Of a DNA stretch of 64,000 nt, positions 8,268 to 16,606 are shown one piece after another. The translations under genes were made by a program, and so were the position numbers. The DNA is from Alteribacter aurantiacus DSM 18675 (GTDB lineage: Bacteria > Bacillota > Bacilli > Bacillales > Salisediminibacteriaceae), in NCBI RefSeq assembly GCF_000429705.1, contig NZ_AUCJ01000010.1, positions 1 to 64,000 of the forward strand, written 5' to 3'. The stretch's first letter is position 1; every line of letters starts with the position of its first letter. The notes below the pieces were generated by a model that was not told where the DNA came from, ran no database searches, and was given only the letters and a program-made list of their open reading frames with translations.

Positions 8268-8326
8268 AAAATGTCGGGGGACAGACCCCGCACAAAATGT
8301 TTTGGGGACAGACCCCCGAACATTTT
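8268..8326. repeat. REP-like palindrome, paired copy
   Basis: Two copies of the GGGG-acaga-CCCC palindrome (CGGGGGACAGACCCCG and GGGGACAGACCCCCG) lie head to tail. Outer arms AAAATGTCGGGGG and CCCCCGAACATTTT pair apart from one missing base. It lies in the leader of bpr, upstream of the chosen start. Confidence 0.85.
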
Positions 8327-9215
8327 GCGGATGGATGTTCATAAAACGTGAATGCTTGTTCTTGAGGCTTTTCCGCACGAGCTATGATGCATATGTACGG
8401 GTGGCCGCTAACACTTGATTGTCTGCTACATTGTTTTGGACTTTACGGATAGCTTTGTTGTGTGGTCGTGATGCGGGTTCCTTCGTTTCCCGTGACGGGC
8501 TCAGGGATACAAAAGGGTAGGCAACCTTAGAGGGGGGACTGCCAATCTTTTTGACCACTGAGCGCATGCACTGAAAAGGGTAGTGTGATCCTTTGTCACT
8601 GGGAGGAATGACAGAGGATGTTGACTCGTTTGTGAGCGTTCATACTATGATAGGTGATAGAATGCAGCTTGCCCGGGCCATTTTAGGTTTCGTGTCGGGT
8701 AAGTTGGTAGATCCGGAAACAAGGGACATTCATCATGTTCCATACGTAACGAACGTCTCGAACCTTTTCAGAAGTTTAAGTGGGCTTCGATCCTCCTTTC
8801 AGTAATTTGGGACTGTCTGATCTGGGAGTCTCGTGTTGTTAAACTGGATTTTATAGAACAATTTGGAATAAATCACTAGCTTTTAGCCAAAATAAGCCAA
8901 AAGAATTCTGAAAATTTGTAAAACTAGTAAAGAAGTTTGGTAAAATGTGAGATTGGTGTGGGATTTGTAGTATTTTTCCACTAAAGACTGATAATTGTAA
9001 AGATTTGGTTCGAAAGAAGTGAGGAAATATGTCGGATCAAGGAGGAGGCCTACGGTACGAAAGTATTGAGCCAAATTAGGGGTAGGGAGAGGGAAGACGT
9101 TCATGAGTCCTGGGTCTAATCTAGATAAAAGGGTCCTTACCTCATACAAGAAACAAAAGAAAGTCGAAACGATAGGAACATAGATACCCAGGGGTGGATA
9201 GACCCACGTTCACCA
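8327..9215. other. Long intergenic stretch upstream of bpr, no recognisable gene
   Basis: About 890 bases without a convincing gene. Open frames of 60-90 codons exist on both strands but lack ribosome binding sites and familiar motifs. A GC-rich block at 8465-8560, read on the minus strand, contains GAGCCCGTCACGGG followed by GAAGGAACCC. It would fall in the bpr leader and may be structured. The stretch 8880-9150 is AT-rich and featureless. Confidence 0.5.
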
Positions 9216-9245
9216 CTTCACATGGGGTCTGACCCTATGTGAAAG
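9216..9245. repeat. REP-like palindrome, CACAT-arm variant
   Basis: TTCACATGGGGTCTGACCC followed by TATGTGAA: the same GGGGTCTGACCC core with arms that read TTCACAT rather than AATTGTGC. It lies just beyond the amylase terminator. Confidence 0.8.
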
Positions 9246-9265
9246 CGTGCACATGGTGCGGATAC

Positions 9266-9312
9266 TACAAAAAAAGAGCTGGGAGCGGTAAATGCGGCCG
9301 CCCCCGGCTCTA
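9266..9312 (-). terminator. Terminator of the amylase gene
   Basis: On the minus strand, GAGCCGGGGGCGG pairs with CCGCTCCCAGCTC and is followed by TTTTTTTG. Confidence 0.8.
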
Positions 9313-9318
9313 GGTCTT

Positions 9319-11100
9319 TTATTGTTCCTTCAAAATGAGAGATTCGTATGCTCCGACGGTTATGGACAGTTTTTCTTTCTTTACTTTTAGTGCTTCACCG
9401 TCTTTGAACATTGGTCGGAATGTTCCTTGGGCAAGTCCTTCGAGGGTCACTGTTTGCTCGTTGTCGTCTCCGTTTAGGATGACAATAAATCGGTTGGTGT
9501 CATCGGTTCGCTCATAGGCAACGGATTGTTCGCCTTTTTCAGCAGAAAGAAAGCGAAACGATCCGTCACGAAACGCGCGATAGTCTTTTCGAAGAGCGAT
9601 CAATTGCTTATAGAAAGCAAACAGCTCTTTGTCCTGGCGATCTTCTTCCCACACCATTGGTTTGCGGCAATCCGGGTCGTTGCCCCCGTCCATCCCAATT
9701 TCATCTCCGTAGTAGATGCAAGGTGCACCGGTGTACGTAAGCTGGAACGTGGCGGCCAGCTTCATTCGTGCTTTATCTCCGTCCGCGATGGTTAGGAGGC
9801 GAGGGGTGTCATGGGAATCGAGCAAGTTGAACGCGACTTCGTTTGCTTGCTTTGGATAAGCGACTTGCATGGCGTCCAAACGTCCCATGAAGCTTTCAGC
9901 ATCAATCGTTTTCTTAGCGAAAAATTCAAGAATGCTGTTTGTGACCGGGTAGTTCATGACCGCATCGAACTGGTCACCACCAAGCCAAGCCATGGAATTG
10001 TGCCAAATTTCACCGAGAATGTACGCTTCAGGATTGGCTTTTTTCACCACATCACGGAAGTCGCGCCAAAATGCGTGGTCGATCTCATTTGCGACATCCA
10101 AACGCCAGCCGTCCACGCCGATATCTTCTACCCAATAACGGGCCACCTCAAGAAGGTACGCTCTTACTTCACGGTTTTCTGTGTTAAGCTTTGGCATGGA
10201 TGCTACGAATCCGAACGTGTCATAGTTTGGCAACGGTTCTGTTTTCACTTCGTTTTCACGAAGGTGGAACCACTTGGCAAAACGAGATTGGCGACCGTTT
10301 TTCAACACATCTTGGAACGGTGGGAAGTAGTAGCCGCTATGGTTGAAGACCGCATCGAGCATAATTTTAATGCCACGCTTGTGGGCTTCATCTACTAAGC
10401 GCTTGGCCGTTTCGTTGTCTCCAAATTGAGGGTCGACCTTTAAATAGTCAATCGTATCGTATTTATGATTTGATTTCGCTTCAAAAAACGGTGTGAAATA
10501 AATACACGTAATCCCGAGGTCTTGAAGGTAGTCGAGGTTATCGATGACTCCTTGTAAGTCGCCGCCGAAAAAGTTGTCGCGGGTCGGAACGGCATCGGCA
10601 TGCCATTCTTCAACGCCCTCAGGATTCAATGATGCGTCCCCGTTGGCAAAACGTTCAGGGAAAATTTGATAAAAAACCGCATTTTTGACCCAAGCAGGAG
10701 GTGCATTTACGTCTGCAGTATTCAAGAACGGAAACTCGAACATGCCTGACGGACTCTCAAGCATACCGATCCCGGATGTAGACTGGGCGCCTTCTTCTTG
10801 AAAACCGACTTCATTGTAATAGAGCGTTTCTTTACCGCTCTCAAGTCGAAAGGCATAAGCGAAACGACGAAATTCAGGTTTCACAGCAGCTTCGTAATAA
10901 TCAAATAAACGGTCGCTCGCAAATTTGTTCATTTTCGTCGTCTGAATGTAGTCCTGAGTAAAGCGGTACTTGTCGCCGTGAATTAAAAACACATTGTCCA
11001 TATCGTTTCTCTTCGTTCGAAGGCGGATATGAAGGGTCTCATGGTCGTACGCATACGCATAGTGCGACTTCGGTTGGTGAAGAATAGCCTCTAATAACAT
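9319..11100 (-). CDS. GH13 cyclomaltodextrinase / neopullulanase-type alpha-amylase
   Basis: 593 residues, no signal peptide, so probably cytoplasmic. An N-terminal beta domain of about 120 residues (CBM34-like) precedes the catalytic barrel, the arrangement of the maltogenic amylase and neopullulanase subfamily GH13_20. Catalytic motifs: DAVFNH, GWRLDVANE (nucleophile Asp), ILGEIWH (acid Glu) and LLDSHD (third Asp). It should cut alpha-1,4 links in maltodextrins, cyclodextrins or pullulan. ATG 11100 is preferred over TTG 11103 because GGAGGG then lies 7 nt upstream. The promoter overlaps a cre box, so glucose repression by CcpA is likely. It is divergent from manA. Confidence 0.9.
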   Translation of the reverse strand: MLLEAILHQPKSHYAYAYDHETLHIRLRTKRNDMDNVFLIHGDKYRFTQDYIQTTKMNKFASDRLFDYYEAAVKPEFRRFAYAFRLESGKETLYYNEVGFQEEGAQSTSGIGMLESPSGMFEFPFLNTADVNAPPAWVKNAVFYQIFPERFANGDASLNPEGVEEWHADAVPTRDNFFGGDLQGVIDNLDYLQDLGITCIYFTPFFEAKSNHKYDTIDYLKVDPQFGDNETAKRLVDEAHKRGIKIMLDAVFNHSGYYFPPFQDVLKNGRQSRFAKWFHLRENEVKTEPLPNYDTFGFVASMPKLNTENREVRAYLLEVARYWVEDIGVDGWRLDVANEIDHAFWRDFRDVVKKANPEAYILGEIWHNSMAWLGGDQFDAVMNYPVTNSILEFFAKKTIDAESFMGRLDAMQVAYPKQANEVAFNLLDSHDTPRLLTIADGDKARMKLAATFQLTYTGAPCIYYGDEIGMDGGNDPDCRKPMVWEEDRQDKELFAFYKQLIALRKDYRAFRDGSFRFLSAEKGEQSVAYERTDDTNRFIVILNGDDNEQTVTLEGLAQGTFRPMFKDGEALKVKKEKLSITVGAYESLILKEQ

Positions 11101-11130
11101 CAATAGTCCCTCCTGCTAATTCCATAATTT

Positions 11131-11160
11131 CACACAAAATTGTGCGGGGTCAGACCCCTG
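11131..11160. repeat. REP-like palindrome, single copy
   Basis: AAATTGTGCGGGGTCAGACC followed by CCTGTGG, with the right arm degenerate. It lies in the amylase leader, between promoter and start. Confidence 0.8.
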
Positions 11161-11196
11161 TGGTACCGGTGGATATACAATGATAAAATAGTACTT

Positions 11197-11225
11197 TACA
11201 TATTGAGTAAAAGTGAGTAATGCAA
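11197..11225 (-). promoter_or_regulatory. Probable sigma-A promoter of the amylase gene
   Basis: On the minus strand, TTGCAT (11225-11220), a 17-nt spacer, then TATGTA (11202-11197). The -35 hexamer lies inside the cre box. Confidence 0.5.
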
Positions 11226-11234
11226 GCGTTTGCA
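11220..11234. promoter_or_regulatory. cre box (CcpA operator)
   Basis: ATGCAAGCGTTTGCA fits the consensus WTGNAANCGNWNNCW at every position and is nearly palindromic. It covers the -35 of the amylase promoter and lies about 100 bp before manA. Carbon catabolite repression of the amylase follows from the family knowledge. An effect on manA is possible. Confidence 0.85.
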
Positions 11235-11336
11235 CAAGCACTTCACAAACGCTCTACTTTTTGACATTTTCAGTATAGCACGACCGTGAAAGCGTGTCCA
11301 TTTCAGATTGGACAGGCCATATAAGGAGGAATAACG

Positions 11337-12290
11337 ATGAACAACATCTTATTATTTGAACCCGTGTTAAAAGAAAAAATATGGGGCGGGAAGAAGCTTG
11401 CCGAACAGTTCGGATACGACACGCCGTCCAGCCGCACAGGAGAGTGCTGGGGGATATCTGGGCATGAAAACGGCACAAACGTTGTGGTAAACGGTCCCCA
11501 CCAAGGCCAAACCTTGCGCGATCTGTGGAATAACCACCGTGACCTATTCAACAACGAACCAGGAGACGAGTTCCCCCTACTCGTAAAAATCATCGATGCC
11601 CAAGATGACTTGAGCGTCCAAGTCCACCCGGATGACACTTATGCAAAAGAGCATGAAGGCTATGCATTCGGAAAATCAGAATGCTGGTACATTCTCGATC
11701 ACGAACCGGACGCTCGACTTATCCTCGGCCATAATGCAAAGAACCGCGACGAACTCCGTGGAATGGTCGACAATGGGGAGTGGGATCGCCTCTTTCGGGA
11801 AGTTCCAGTGAAGAAGGGGGACTTCTACTACGTACCAAGTGGGACCGTGCACGCCATCGGAAAGGGAATCGTCATTCTGGAAATTCAACAAAGCTCCGAT
11901 ATTACGTACCGTTTTTACGACTACGACCGAACAGACGATGCAGGAAACACACGGGACTTGCATATCGCCGATTCCATCGCCTGTTCCATGGTGCCCCACA
12001 AAGACGCGCGCTCGGATCAAAAGGAATGGACCGAACAAGATCTCACGGTTACACGTTTCATTGAAGAAAACTATTTCACAGTCTACCACTGGACACTAAA
12101 CGGAACAGTGACCCGTGACGTGAACGAATACATGCTCGTAAGCGTCGTCGATGGAGAAGGGCAGATCACAATCGGAAACCATACCCATCAGCTTGAAAAA
12201 GGAAGCCATTTTATCATCCCGTCAACCGCAGATCGCTATGAACTCAACGGCAACATGACCCTCATGGCTGCCCATACAACAAGTTCGTAA
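11337..12290 (+). CDS. manA: Mannose-6-phosphate isomerase, class I
   Basis: 317 residues, the standard length of the short Firmicutes type. It interconverts mannose 6-phosphate and fructose 6-phosphate in the cytoplasm. The cupin metal site is visible: Gln and His in LSVQVHPDD, Glu in KSECWYIL and His in VPSGTVHAIG. IWGGKKLAEQFGY and GECWGIS near the N terminus are family signatures. ATG 11337 follows AAGGAGG. It is divergent from the amylase, so the cre box between them may link both to sugar status. A strong hairpin terminator follows. Confidence 0.93.
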   Translation: MNNILLFEPVLKEKIWGGKKLAEQFGYDTPSSRTGECWGISGHENGTNVVVNGPHQGQTLRDLWNNHRDLFNNEPGDEFPLLVKIIDAQDDLSVQVHPDDTYAKEHEGYAFGKSECWYILDHEPDARLILGHNAKNRDELRGMVDNGEWDRLFREVPVKKGDFYYVPSGTVHAIGKGIVILEIQQSSDITYRFYDYDRTDDAGNTRDLHIADSIACSMVPHKDARSDQKEWTEQDLTVTRFIEENYFTVYHWTLNGTVTRDVNEYMLVSVVDGEGQITIGNHTHQLEKGSHFIIPSTADRYELNGNMTLMAAHTTSS

Positions 12291-12357
12291 GGGTAAAAAA
12301 AGCCGAGAGACGCATGAACGCATGATCATCAGGGCTCACGCCATCAATCAAACAAAG

Positions 12358-12409
12358 AACCCCTCCATTTTTCAGGTATATGATCCTGACCGAAGGAGGG
12401 GTTGTTTTA
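12358..12409 (+). terminator. Terminator downstream of manA
   Basis: AACCCCTCC (12358-12366) pairs with GGAGGGGTT (12395-12403), followed by GTTTT, with an inner CAGG/CCTG stem. The mirrored arms may also end the convergent 12417-12701 gene. Confidence 0.75.
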
Positions 12410-12416
12410 GATGGGG

Positions 12417-12701
12417 TTAATAGTGTGAAGGACGTTGGTGGGACATTTCCAAGAAGGAGCGGAGGATGACTTCGTCTGAGTTGATGTTTTCGATGTGCTT
12501 CGCTTCCACGCTTCGTTTAAACTCGAGGATGTCTTCTTGAAGAAAAGCCATCTGTTCTATGGCCTCACCCATTCCTTTGTTTAAGAAGGTGAGGTCTTCT
12601 TTTTTTACCATGGCACGCTCTATGTGAGCGAGTTTATGAAGGACGGATTTGAGTAAGTCCATTTCTGTAACGGTTGAGGACGATTTTAAGGCGGTTGTCA
12701 T
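12417..12701 (-). CDS. Hypothetical 94-residue protein behind ssbB
   Basis: I do not recognise the family. The protein is probably all helical, with charged heptad-like stretches (LLKSVLHKLAHIERAM, AIEQMAFLQEDILEFKRSVE) suggesting a coiled coil, and has no signal peptide or membrane segment. Its ATG overlaps the ssbB stop codon (ATGA), so translation is probably coupled to ssbB. B. subtilis also has a small gene (ywpG) beside ssbB, but I cannot show homology. The operon position suggests a link to DNA uptake or single-strand binding, which is inference only. Confidence 0.65.
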   Translation of the reverse strand: MTTALKSSSTVTEMDLLKSVLHKLAHIERAMVKKEDLTFLNKGMGEAIEQMAFLQEDILEFKRSVEAKHIENINSDEVILRSFLEMSHQRPSHY

Positions 12702-13060
12702 TGTTCGGCACCTGCTTCCTGTAAAGTGGAGGATTCTGTTTTTTTAAGTTGAAGGAATTGGACGTCTTCTGCGATCATGTCCATTCTGAAAATCCGTTTG
12801 TTATCACTGTTTTCGTATACTTTTGACTGCAATCGGCCCGAAACTGCGACCATCGATCCTTTGCCGCAATGTTCGGCTATCTTTTCTGCATTGTTTCGAA
12901 AGATCGTGCACGGAATAAAATCGGCGTCGTAGTTGCCGCTTTGGTTTTTGTAGCTCCTCTTCACAGCTAGTGAAAATCTTGATAGTGGCACACCATCCTT
13001 TGTGTAGACAAGTTCGGGGTCTTTAACGATTCGTCCGATTAAATTTACTTGGTTCAACAT
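12698..13060 (-). CDS. ssbB: Single-stranded DNA-binding protein, short competence type
   Basis: 120 residues. The OB-fold starts MLNQVNLIGRIVKDPELVYT and contains FSLAVKRSYKN, DFIPCTIFRNNAEKIAEHCGKGSMVAVSGRLQS. The acidic C-terminal tip (DDDLPF-like) of the essential SsbA is absent. In B. subtilis the short paralog SsbB (YwpH) is made in competent cells and protects incoming single strands. No clear ComK box was found. The RAYT gene ends 15 bp upstream on the same strand, so ssbB probably depends on a promoter ahead of that gene. Confidence 0.88.
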   Translation of the reverse strand: MLNQVNLIGRIVKDPELVYTKDGVPLSRFSLAVKRSYKNQSGNYDADFIPCTIFRNNAEKIAEHCGKGSMVAVSGRLQSKVYENSDNKRIFRMDMIAEDVQFLQLKKTESSTLQEAGAEQ

Positions 13061-13075
13061 GGGGAATCACGCTCC

Positions 13076-13735
13076 TTAGTTTTGAAAAGCTTCTTTTAAC
13101 AAACAAGACAATTTCCATTCGCGCTCGACATACGTCTGGTAATGAATATGACTTGGCACCGGAAACAGGGACGTGAGTTTTTCGGTTGAAAGTGACAATG
13201 GTGCAGGAGGGGATGGGTGTTGATCTAAAAATGTTACAGATGTTTCTCTTGTTAGTGAGTGTGCTTTTTGGCGAGTTGTTTCGAGTTTTACTTGTGATTG
13301 AATGTAGTGATAATAACTACTCCAAGGATAGTCTTCCGGATTTTTTACCATACCCGCCGCTCGCGGATTGTTATGGATGTAAGCACTCGTCTTCATTAAG
13401 GCGTGTGATGACGGGACCGGAGTTGAATAGTAGCGGTCTTGAAACAGATGACCTTTTAAGTCGTACTTTTTATTGATGTATCTGGCGTACATGGAGTTGA
13501 GCGGCTGCATCACCTTATGAGGTGGATCGCTTTTTGTTCCGATCAAGAGATGGACATGGTTGGTCATCAAGCAGAAAGCATGAAGATGAAAAGTTGAATA
13601 ATGATAAGCATCATCGAGCAGTGAAACATACTTGAAGTAATCTTTTCGTTCAAAAAACAAGTTACTTCGGTGGTTTCCGCGGCAAGTAATGTGGTAGATG
13701 GCACCAGGAAACCACTGGCGGGGTTTTCGAGCCAT
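13076..13735 (-). CDS. REP-associated tyrosine transposase (RAYT, Y1_Tnp family)
   Basis: 219 residues. The N terminus (PRQWFPGAIYHITCRGNH) is characteristic of TnpA_REP proteins. The HUH metal motif is NHVHLLIG, and the probable nucleophile Tyr sits in SAYIHNNPRAAGM. An intact frame has a good ribosome binding site (AAAGGAG, 8 nt). These enzymes are domesticated IS200/IS605 relatives that, in other bacteria, cut and move short REP palindromes. It is the only such gene here and shares the window with a large family of palindromes. It is apparently co-transcribed with ssbB. No IS-type ends flank it. Confidence 0.88.
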   Translation of the reverse strand: MARKPRQWFPGAIYHITCRGNHRSNLFFERKDYFKYVSLLDDAYHYSTFHLHAFCLMTNHVHLLIGTKSDPPHKVMQPLNSMYARYINKKYDLKGHLFQDRYYSTPVPSSHALMKTSAYIHNNPRAAGMVKNPEDYPWSSYYHYIQSQVKLETTRQKAHSLTRETSVTFLDQHPSPPAPLSLSTEKLTSLFPVPSHIHYQTYVEREWKLSCLLKEAFQN

Positions 13736-13821
13736 ATAGGTAGCTCCTTTAGTGGAAATTTCAATTTTTTGGGGAGAGTGAGTGGTCGAACGATCCTCCT
13801 TTACTTAAAGCATTTTTTTGC

Positions 13822-13859
13822 CGTACGTGAAGTTTGCCCTAGGGGATACTTCACGTACG
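13822..13859. repeat. Perfect 12-bp hairpin upstream of the RAYT gene
   Basis: CGTACGTGAAGT (13822-13833) and ACTTCACGTACG (13848-13859) are exact inverted copies around TTGCCCTAGGGGAT. No T run follows on either strand, so a terminator is unlikely. It could be an operator or RAYT recognition hairpin. Confidence 0.65.
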
Positions 13860-14317
13860 ACCGGGTGAAACGTGACGTTTGTGACGAAACAGCAAAATCC
13901 TGTGGTGCTAAAAAAATCCGCAGCAAATATGAGAAATTGGCCAAAAAAAGGTGCGCAAACTAGAGATTGGCGCGAAGATGTTCTATTCTGTTAAAACGAT
14001 TTGACCAATTTCGTGCGGAGAGTGTGTTCTCATTGCACAAGTTTGCCGTTTTAAAACGAAAGGGCAAGCCTCGTCAAGGTGGTGGCGAGGGTGCAATAAG
14101 CGTTTCAGTATCATTTGAGGGTGACGAGGATTACCCTTCTATGAATACTGGTGAAAGAGGATTGGCCCGATGTGAGATATCGTTCTACAAAGTGAACAAC
14201 TCGGGATCTTTAGAGGAGAAAAGACGTGAAATGGTGTCTCTTCTTGATTTCCATTTTATTCAATAATTCGGACAATTTCAAGCACTAATTTACAAAATAT
14301 ACAAAAATAATCCATAA
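13860..14317. other. Intergenic stretch with no recognisable gene
   Basis: About 460 bases between the RAYT leader and the end of asnB. Short open frames on the plus strand (up to 99 codons) have no ribosome binding site or familiar motif. I see no RNA gene or terminator apart from the palindrome at its right edge. Confidence 0.5.
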
Positions 14318-14348
14318 AAATTGTGCGGGGACAGACCCCGCACAATTT
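14318..14348 (-). repeat. REP-like palindrome overlapping the asnB stop codon
   Basis: Perfect 13-bp arms (AAATTGTGCGGGG / CCCCGCACAATTT) around ACAGA. The asnB stop (TAA, 14349-14347) starts inside the arm. On the minus strand the hairpin ends in TTTTT, so it can act as the asnB terminator. Confidence 0.9.
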
Positions 14349-16242
14349 AGATGATGTCTTCGATGTTGATGGTGCTCTGTTGGTGACGTTCGGTTTGGGT
14401 TGCTTGTTTGTGCCAAAGCATGAATGTGAGCAGCGTCCATATTTTTCTTGAATGGTCGTACTTGCCTACTCGGTGTTCTTCTAATAGAAGAAGAGCGGAT
14501 TGGCTATTGAACAATGTGTCTGATGCCGGGCTTGTTAGTAGAATGTTTCGTGCCCATTCGTACAACTCGTCTTTTAACCAGACTCGGATTGGCACAGGGA
14601 ATCCCAGCTTCTTTCGCTCGACAACGTGTGAAGGTACCACGTCAGCCAAGGCTTCTCGCAACCATACTTTTGTTTGAGTCCCTTGGATCTTTCCGATTGA
14701 CGGGAGGGTGGAGGCTACATCAAACACGTTTTTGTCGAGAAATGGCACGCGAAGCTCTAAGGAGTGTGCCATCGTCATCTTGTCGGCTTTTGCTAGAATA
14801 TCGCCTCTTAGCCATGTGTTCATATCCACATACTGCATCGTTGTGATTGGATCCCAACCTTTTTGTTTGGCGTACTCGTACAACGGAGCTGTAAAGTCGT
14901 GCGCCGTCACACCGCTATGTTCGTTAAGGTAGGCTTCTGTTTCTTCAGGGTTGAAGATACGTGCGTTCCCTACGAATCGTTTCTCAATTGGCGTTGAGCC
15001 TCTTAACAGAAAGCTTCTCCCTTTCACCCCGTGAGGCAGTTTCTGTGCGAAGGTGTGGATCTTCTTCTTCGCTTCCTCAGGTAAAAAGTCAAACAAACGC
15101 AAGGAGCCGGGCTCTCTGTAAATGTTATATCCCCCGAAAAGTTCATCTGCTCCTTCACCTGATAAGACGACTTTCGAATGTTTACTAGCTTCTTTTGCCA
15201 CAAAATAAAGGGGAATCGCTGCTGGGTCGGCAACGGGCTCGTCCATGTGCCAGATAATTTTGGGCAGTTCTTTCATGACTTGTTCCGCTGTGATGGTCAC
15301 GACGGTGTGGTCTAGGTCGAGATGCTCGGCGGTTTGTCTGGCTACGTCCGCTTCACTGTAGCGTGCGTCGTTAAATTCAACGGTGAACGACTTTACGTCC
15401 GGCTTCATTTGTTTGACGAGAGCCGTGATCGCGGTGGAGTCGATTCCTCCTGACAAGAAGGTGGAAACCGGTACTTCGCTACGCAGGTGAAAGGCGACGG
15501 ACTCTTCGATCGTCTCTCGTATTAATGACAATGCTTCTTTTTTCGGTTGAGCGGTCGGTTGAAAATCGAGCTGAGTGAACCTTTTCATGGTTACTTTGCC
15601 TGTCTTCAACTTGGCTTCAATGATATGCCCCGGTGGAACCTTTGTAATGTCGTGATAGCTCGTGAGCGGTTCCGGAACATATTGAAAGGTTAAGTAAGCT
15701 GGTAATACTTCTTTATTTATGGACATAGGTCCCTTCAAGTTTGCGTAAATGAGACTTTTCTTCTCGGATGCAAAAAGAACGGCGTCATCGTCTTTCTTCA
15801 TATATAACGGTTTGATGCCAAAAGGGTCCCGTGCACCGGTGAGGGTGCTTGTGTTTTTGTCCCAAATCAAAAAGGCGAACATCCCGCGAAAACGGGAGAA
15901 GCTTTTTTTGCCTTCGTGTATGTACGAAGCGAGAATGACCTCTGTGTCAGAGGTGGTGTTGAAGGTGACGCCTCTTTTTTTCAAGCGGTCCCTCAATTCG
16001 GGTGCGTTGTAGATTTCACCATTAAACACGATGGTGTAACGGTCTCCCTCATATTGCATCGGTTGGTGGCCGTGCTCAAGGTCAATAATGCTTAAGCGTC
16101 GGAATCCGAAACGCACTCCTGTATTTGTGAAAAAGCCACTGTCGTCTGGTCCCCGGTGAGTAATTACGTTGGTCATTTTATCGAGTGGGTATCGTTTTAA
16201 TCGGTCTTGATTGGTTGAGATTATTGCTGTAAATCCGCACAT
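14347..16242 (-). CDS. asnB: Asparagine synthetase (glutamine-hydrolysing)
   Basis: 631 residues, equal to B. subtilis AsnB. It makes asparagine from aspartate, glutamine and ATP. The N-terminal glutaminase starts MCGFTA with catalytic Cys2 and has THRGPDDSGF and FNGEIYNAPEL. The C-terminal synthetase domain carries the pyrophosphate loop STFLSGGIDSTAI, LSGEGADELFGGY and RVPFLDKNVFDVA. The ribosome binding site AAAGGAG lies 13 nt upstream, rather far, but the start is fixed by the essential Cys2. It is monocistronic, and its end runs into a palindromic repeat. Confidence 0.95.
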   Translation of the reverse strand: MCGFTAIISTNQDRLKRYPLDKMTNVITHRGPDDSGFFTNTGVRFGFRRLSIIDLEHGHQPMQYEGDRYTIVFNGEIYNAPELRDRLKKRGVTFNTTSDTEVILASYIHEGKKSFSRFRGMFAFLIWDKNTSTLTGARDPFGIKPLYMKKDDDAVLFASEKKSLIYANLKGPMSINKEVLPAYLTFQYVPEPLTSYHDITKVPPGHIIEAKLKTGKVTMKRFTQLDFQPTAQPKKEALSLIRETIEESVAFHLRSEVPVSTFLSGGIDSTAITALVKQMKPDVKSFTVEFNDARYSEADVARQTAEHLDLDHTVVTITAEQVMKELPKIIWHMDEPVADPAAIPLYFVAKEASKHSKVVLSGEGADELFGGYNIYREPGSLRLFDFLPEEAKKKIHTFAQKLPHGVKGRSFLLRGSTPIEKRFVGNARIFNPEETEAYLNEHSGVTAHDFTAPLYEYAKQKGWDPITTMQYVDMNTWLRGDILAKADKMTMAHSLELRVPFLDKNVFDVASTLPSIGKIQGTQTKVWLREALADVVPSHVVERKKLGFPVPIRVWLKDELYEWARNILLTSPASDTLFNSQSALLLLEEHRVGKYDHSRKIWTLLTFMLWHKQATQTERHQQSTINIEDII

Positions 16243-16470
16243 AATTGTGTGAACACTCCTTTAATTTCTGTGTCACCTATGCGACTTTTGTCGAGCAGGT
16301 GAATGTTTCGTGTAACTATGTAACTTAAGAATACATGGAAAAAGTTTCATCAGGTGAATATTTTTACAAAAATGTCATATATATTGAATAAACCACACAC
16401 GATATATGGTGTGTGAAAATAGCTTCGATTACCCAAAAACAACCAGGTCAAACCGCCTAGGACAATATGT
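16243..16470. other. asnB leader and promoter region
   Basis: AT-rich, with a CCACACAC/GGTGTGTG inverted repeat at 16393-16415 that could be an operator or leader hairpin for asnB. No gene and no T-box features were seen. Confidence 0.35.
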
Positions 16471-16500
16471 CACAATATTGTGCGGGGTCAGACCCCTTTG
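16471..16500. repeat. REP-like palindrome, single copy
   Basis: CAATATTGTGCGGGGTCAGA then CCCCTTTG. The left arm is complete and the right arm degenerate. It lies between asnB and the cold-shock gene. Confidence 0.8.
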
Positions 16501-16606
16501 TCGAAATTAGGCGTTCGAAAGAATTTGACTGAGGTTTTGGGCGTTGCTATATTATAAGTGTGGTCAAGCCACAAGATTTTTAATACGAAGGGAATGTGTT
16601 AGAAAC

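Noticed and set aside
8883..9149. 88-codon minus-strand frame rich in Leu, Tyr and Phe
   Set aside because: No ribosome binding site, odd composition, no known motif; typical of an AT-rich non-coding stretch.
13967..14266. 99-codon plus-strand frame between RAYT and asnB
   Set aside because: No ribosome binding site and no protein-like motif; the composition resembles random reading of intergenic DNA.
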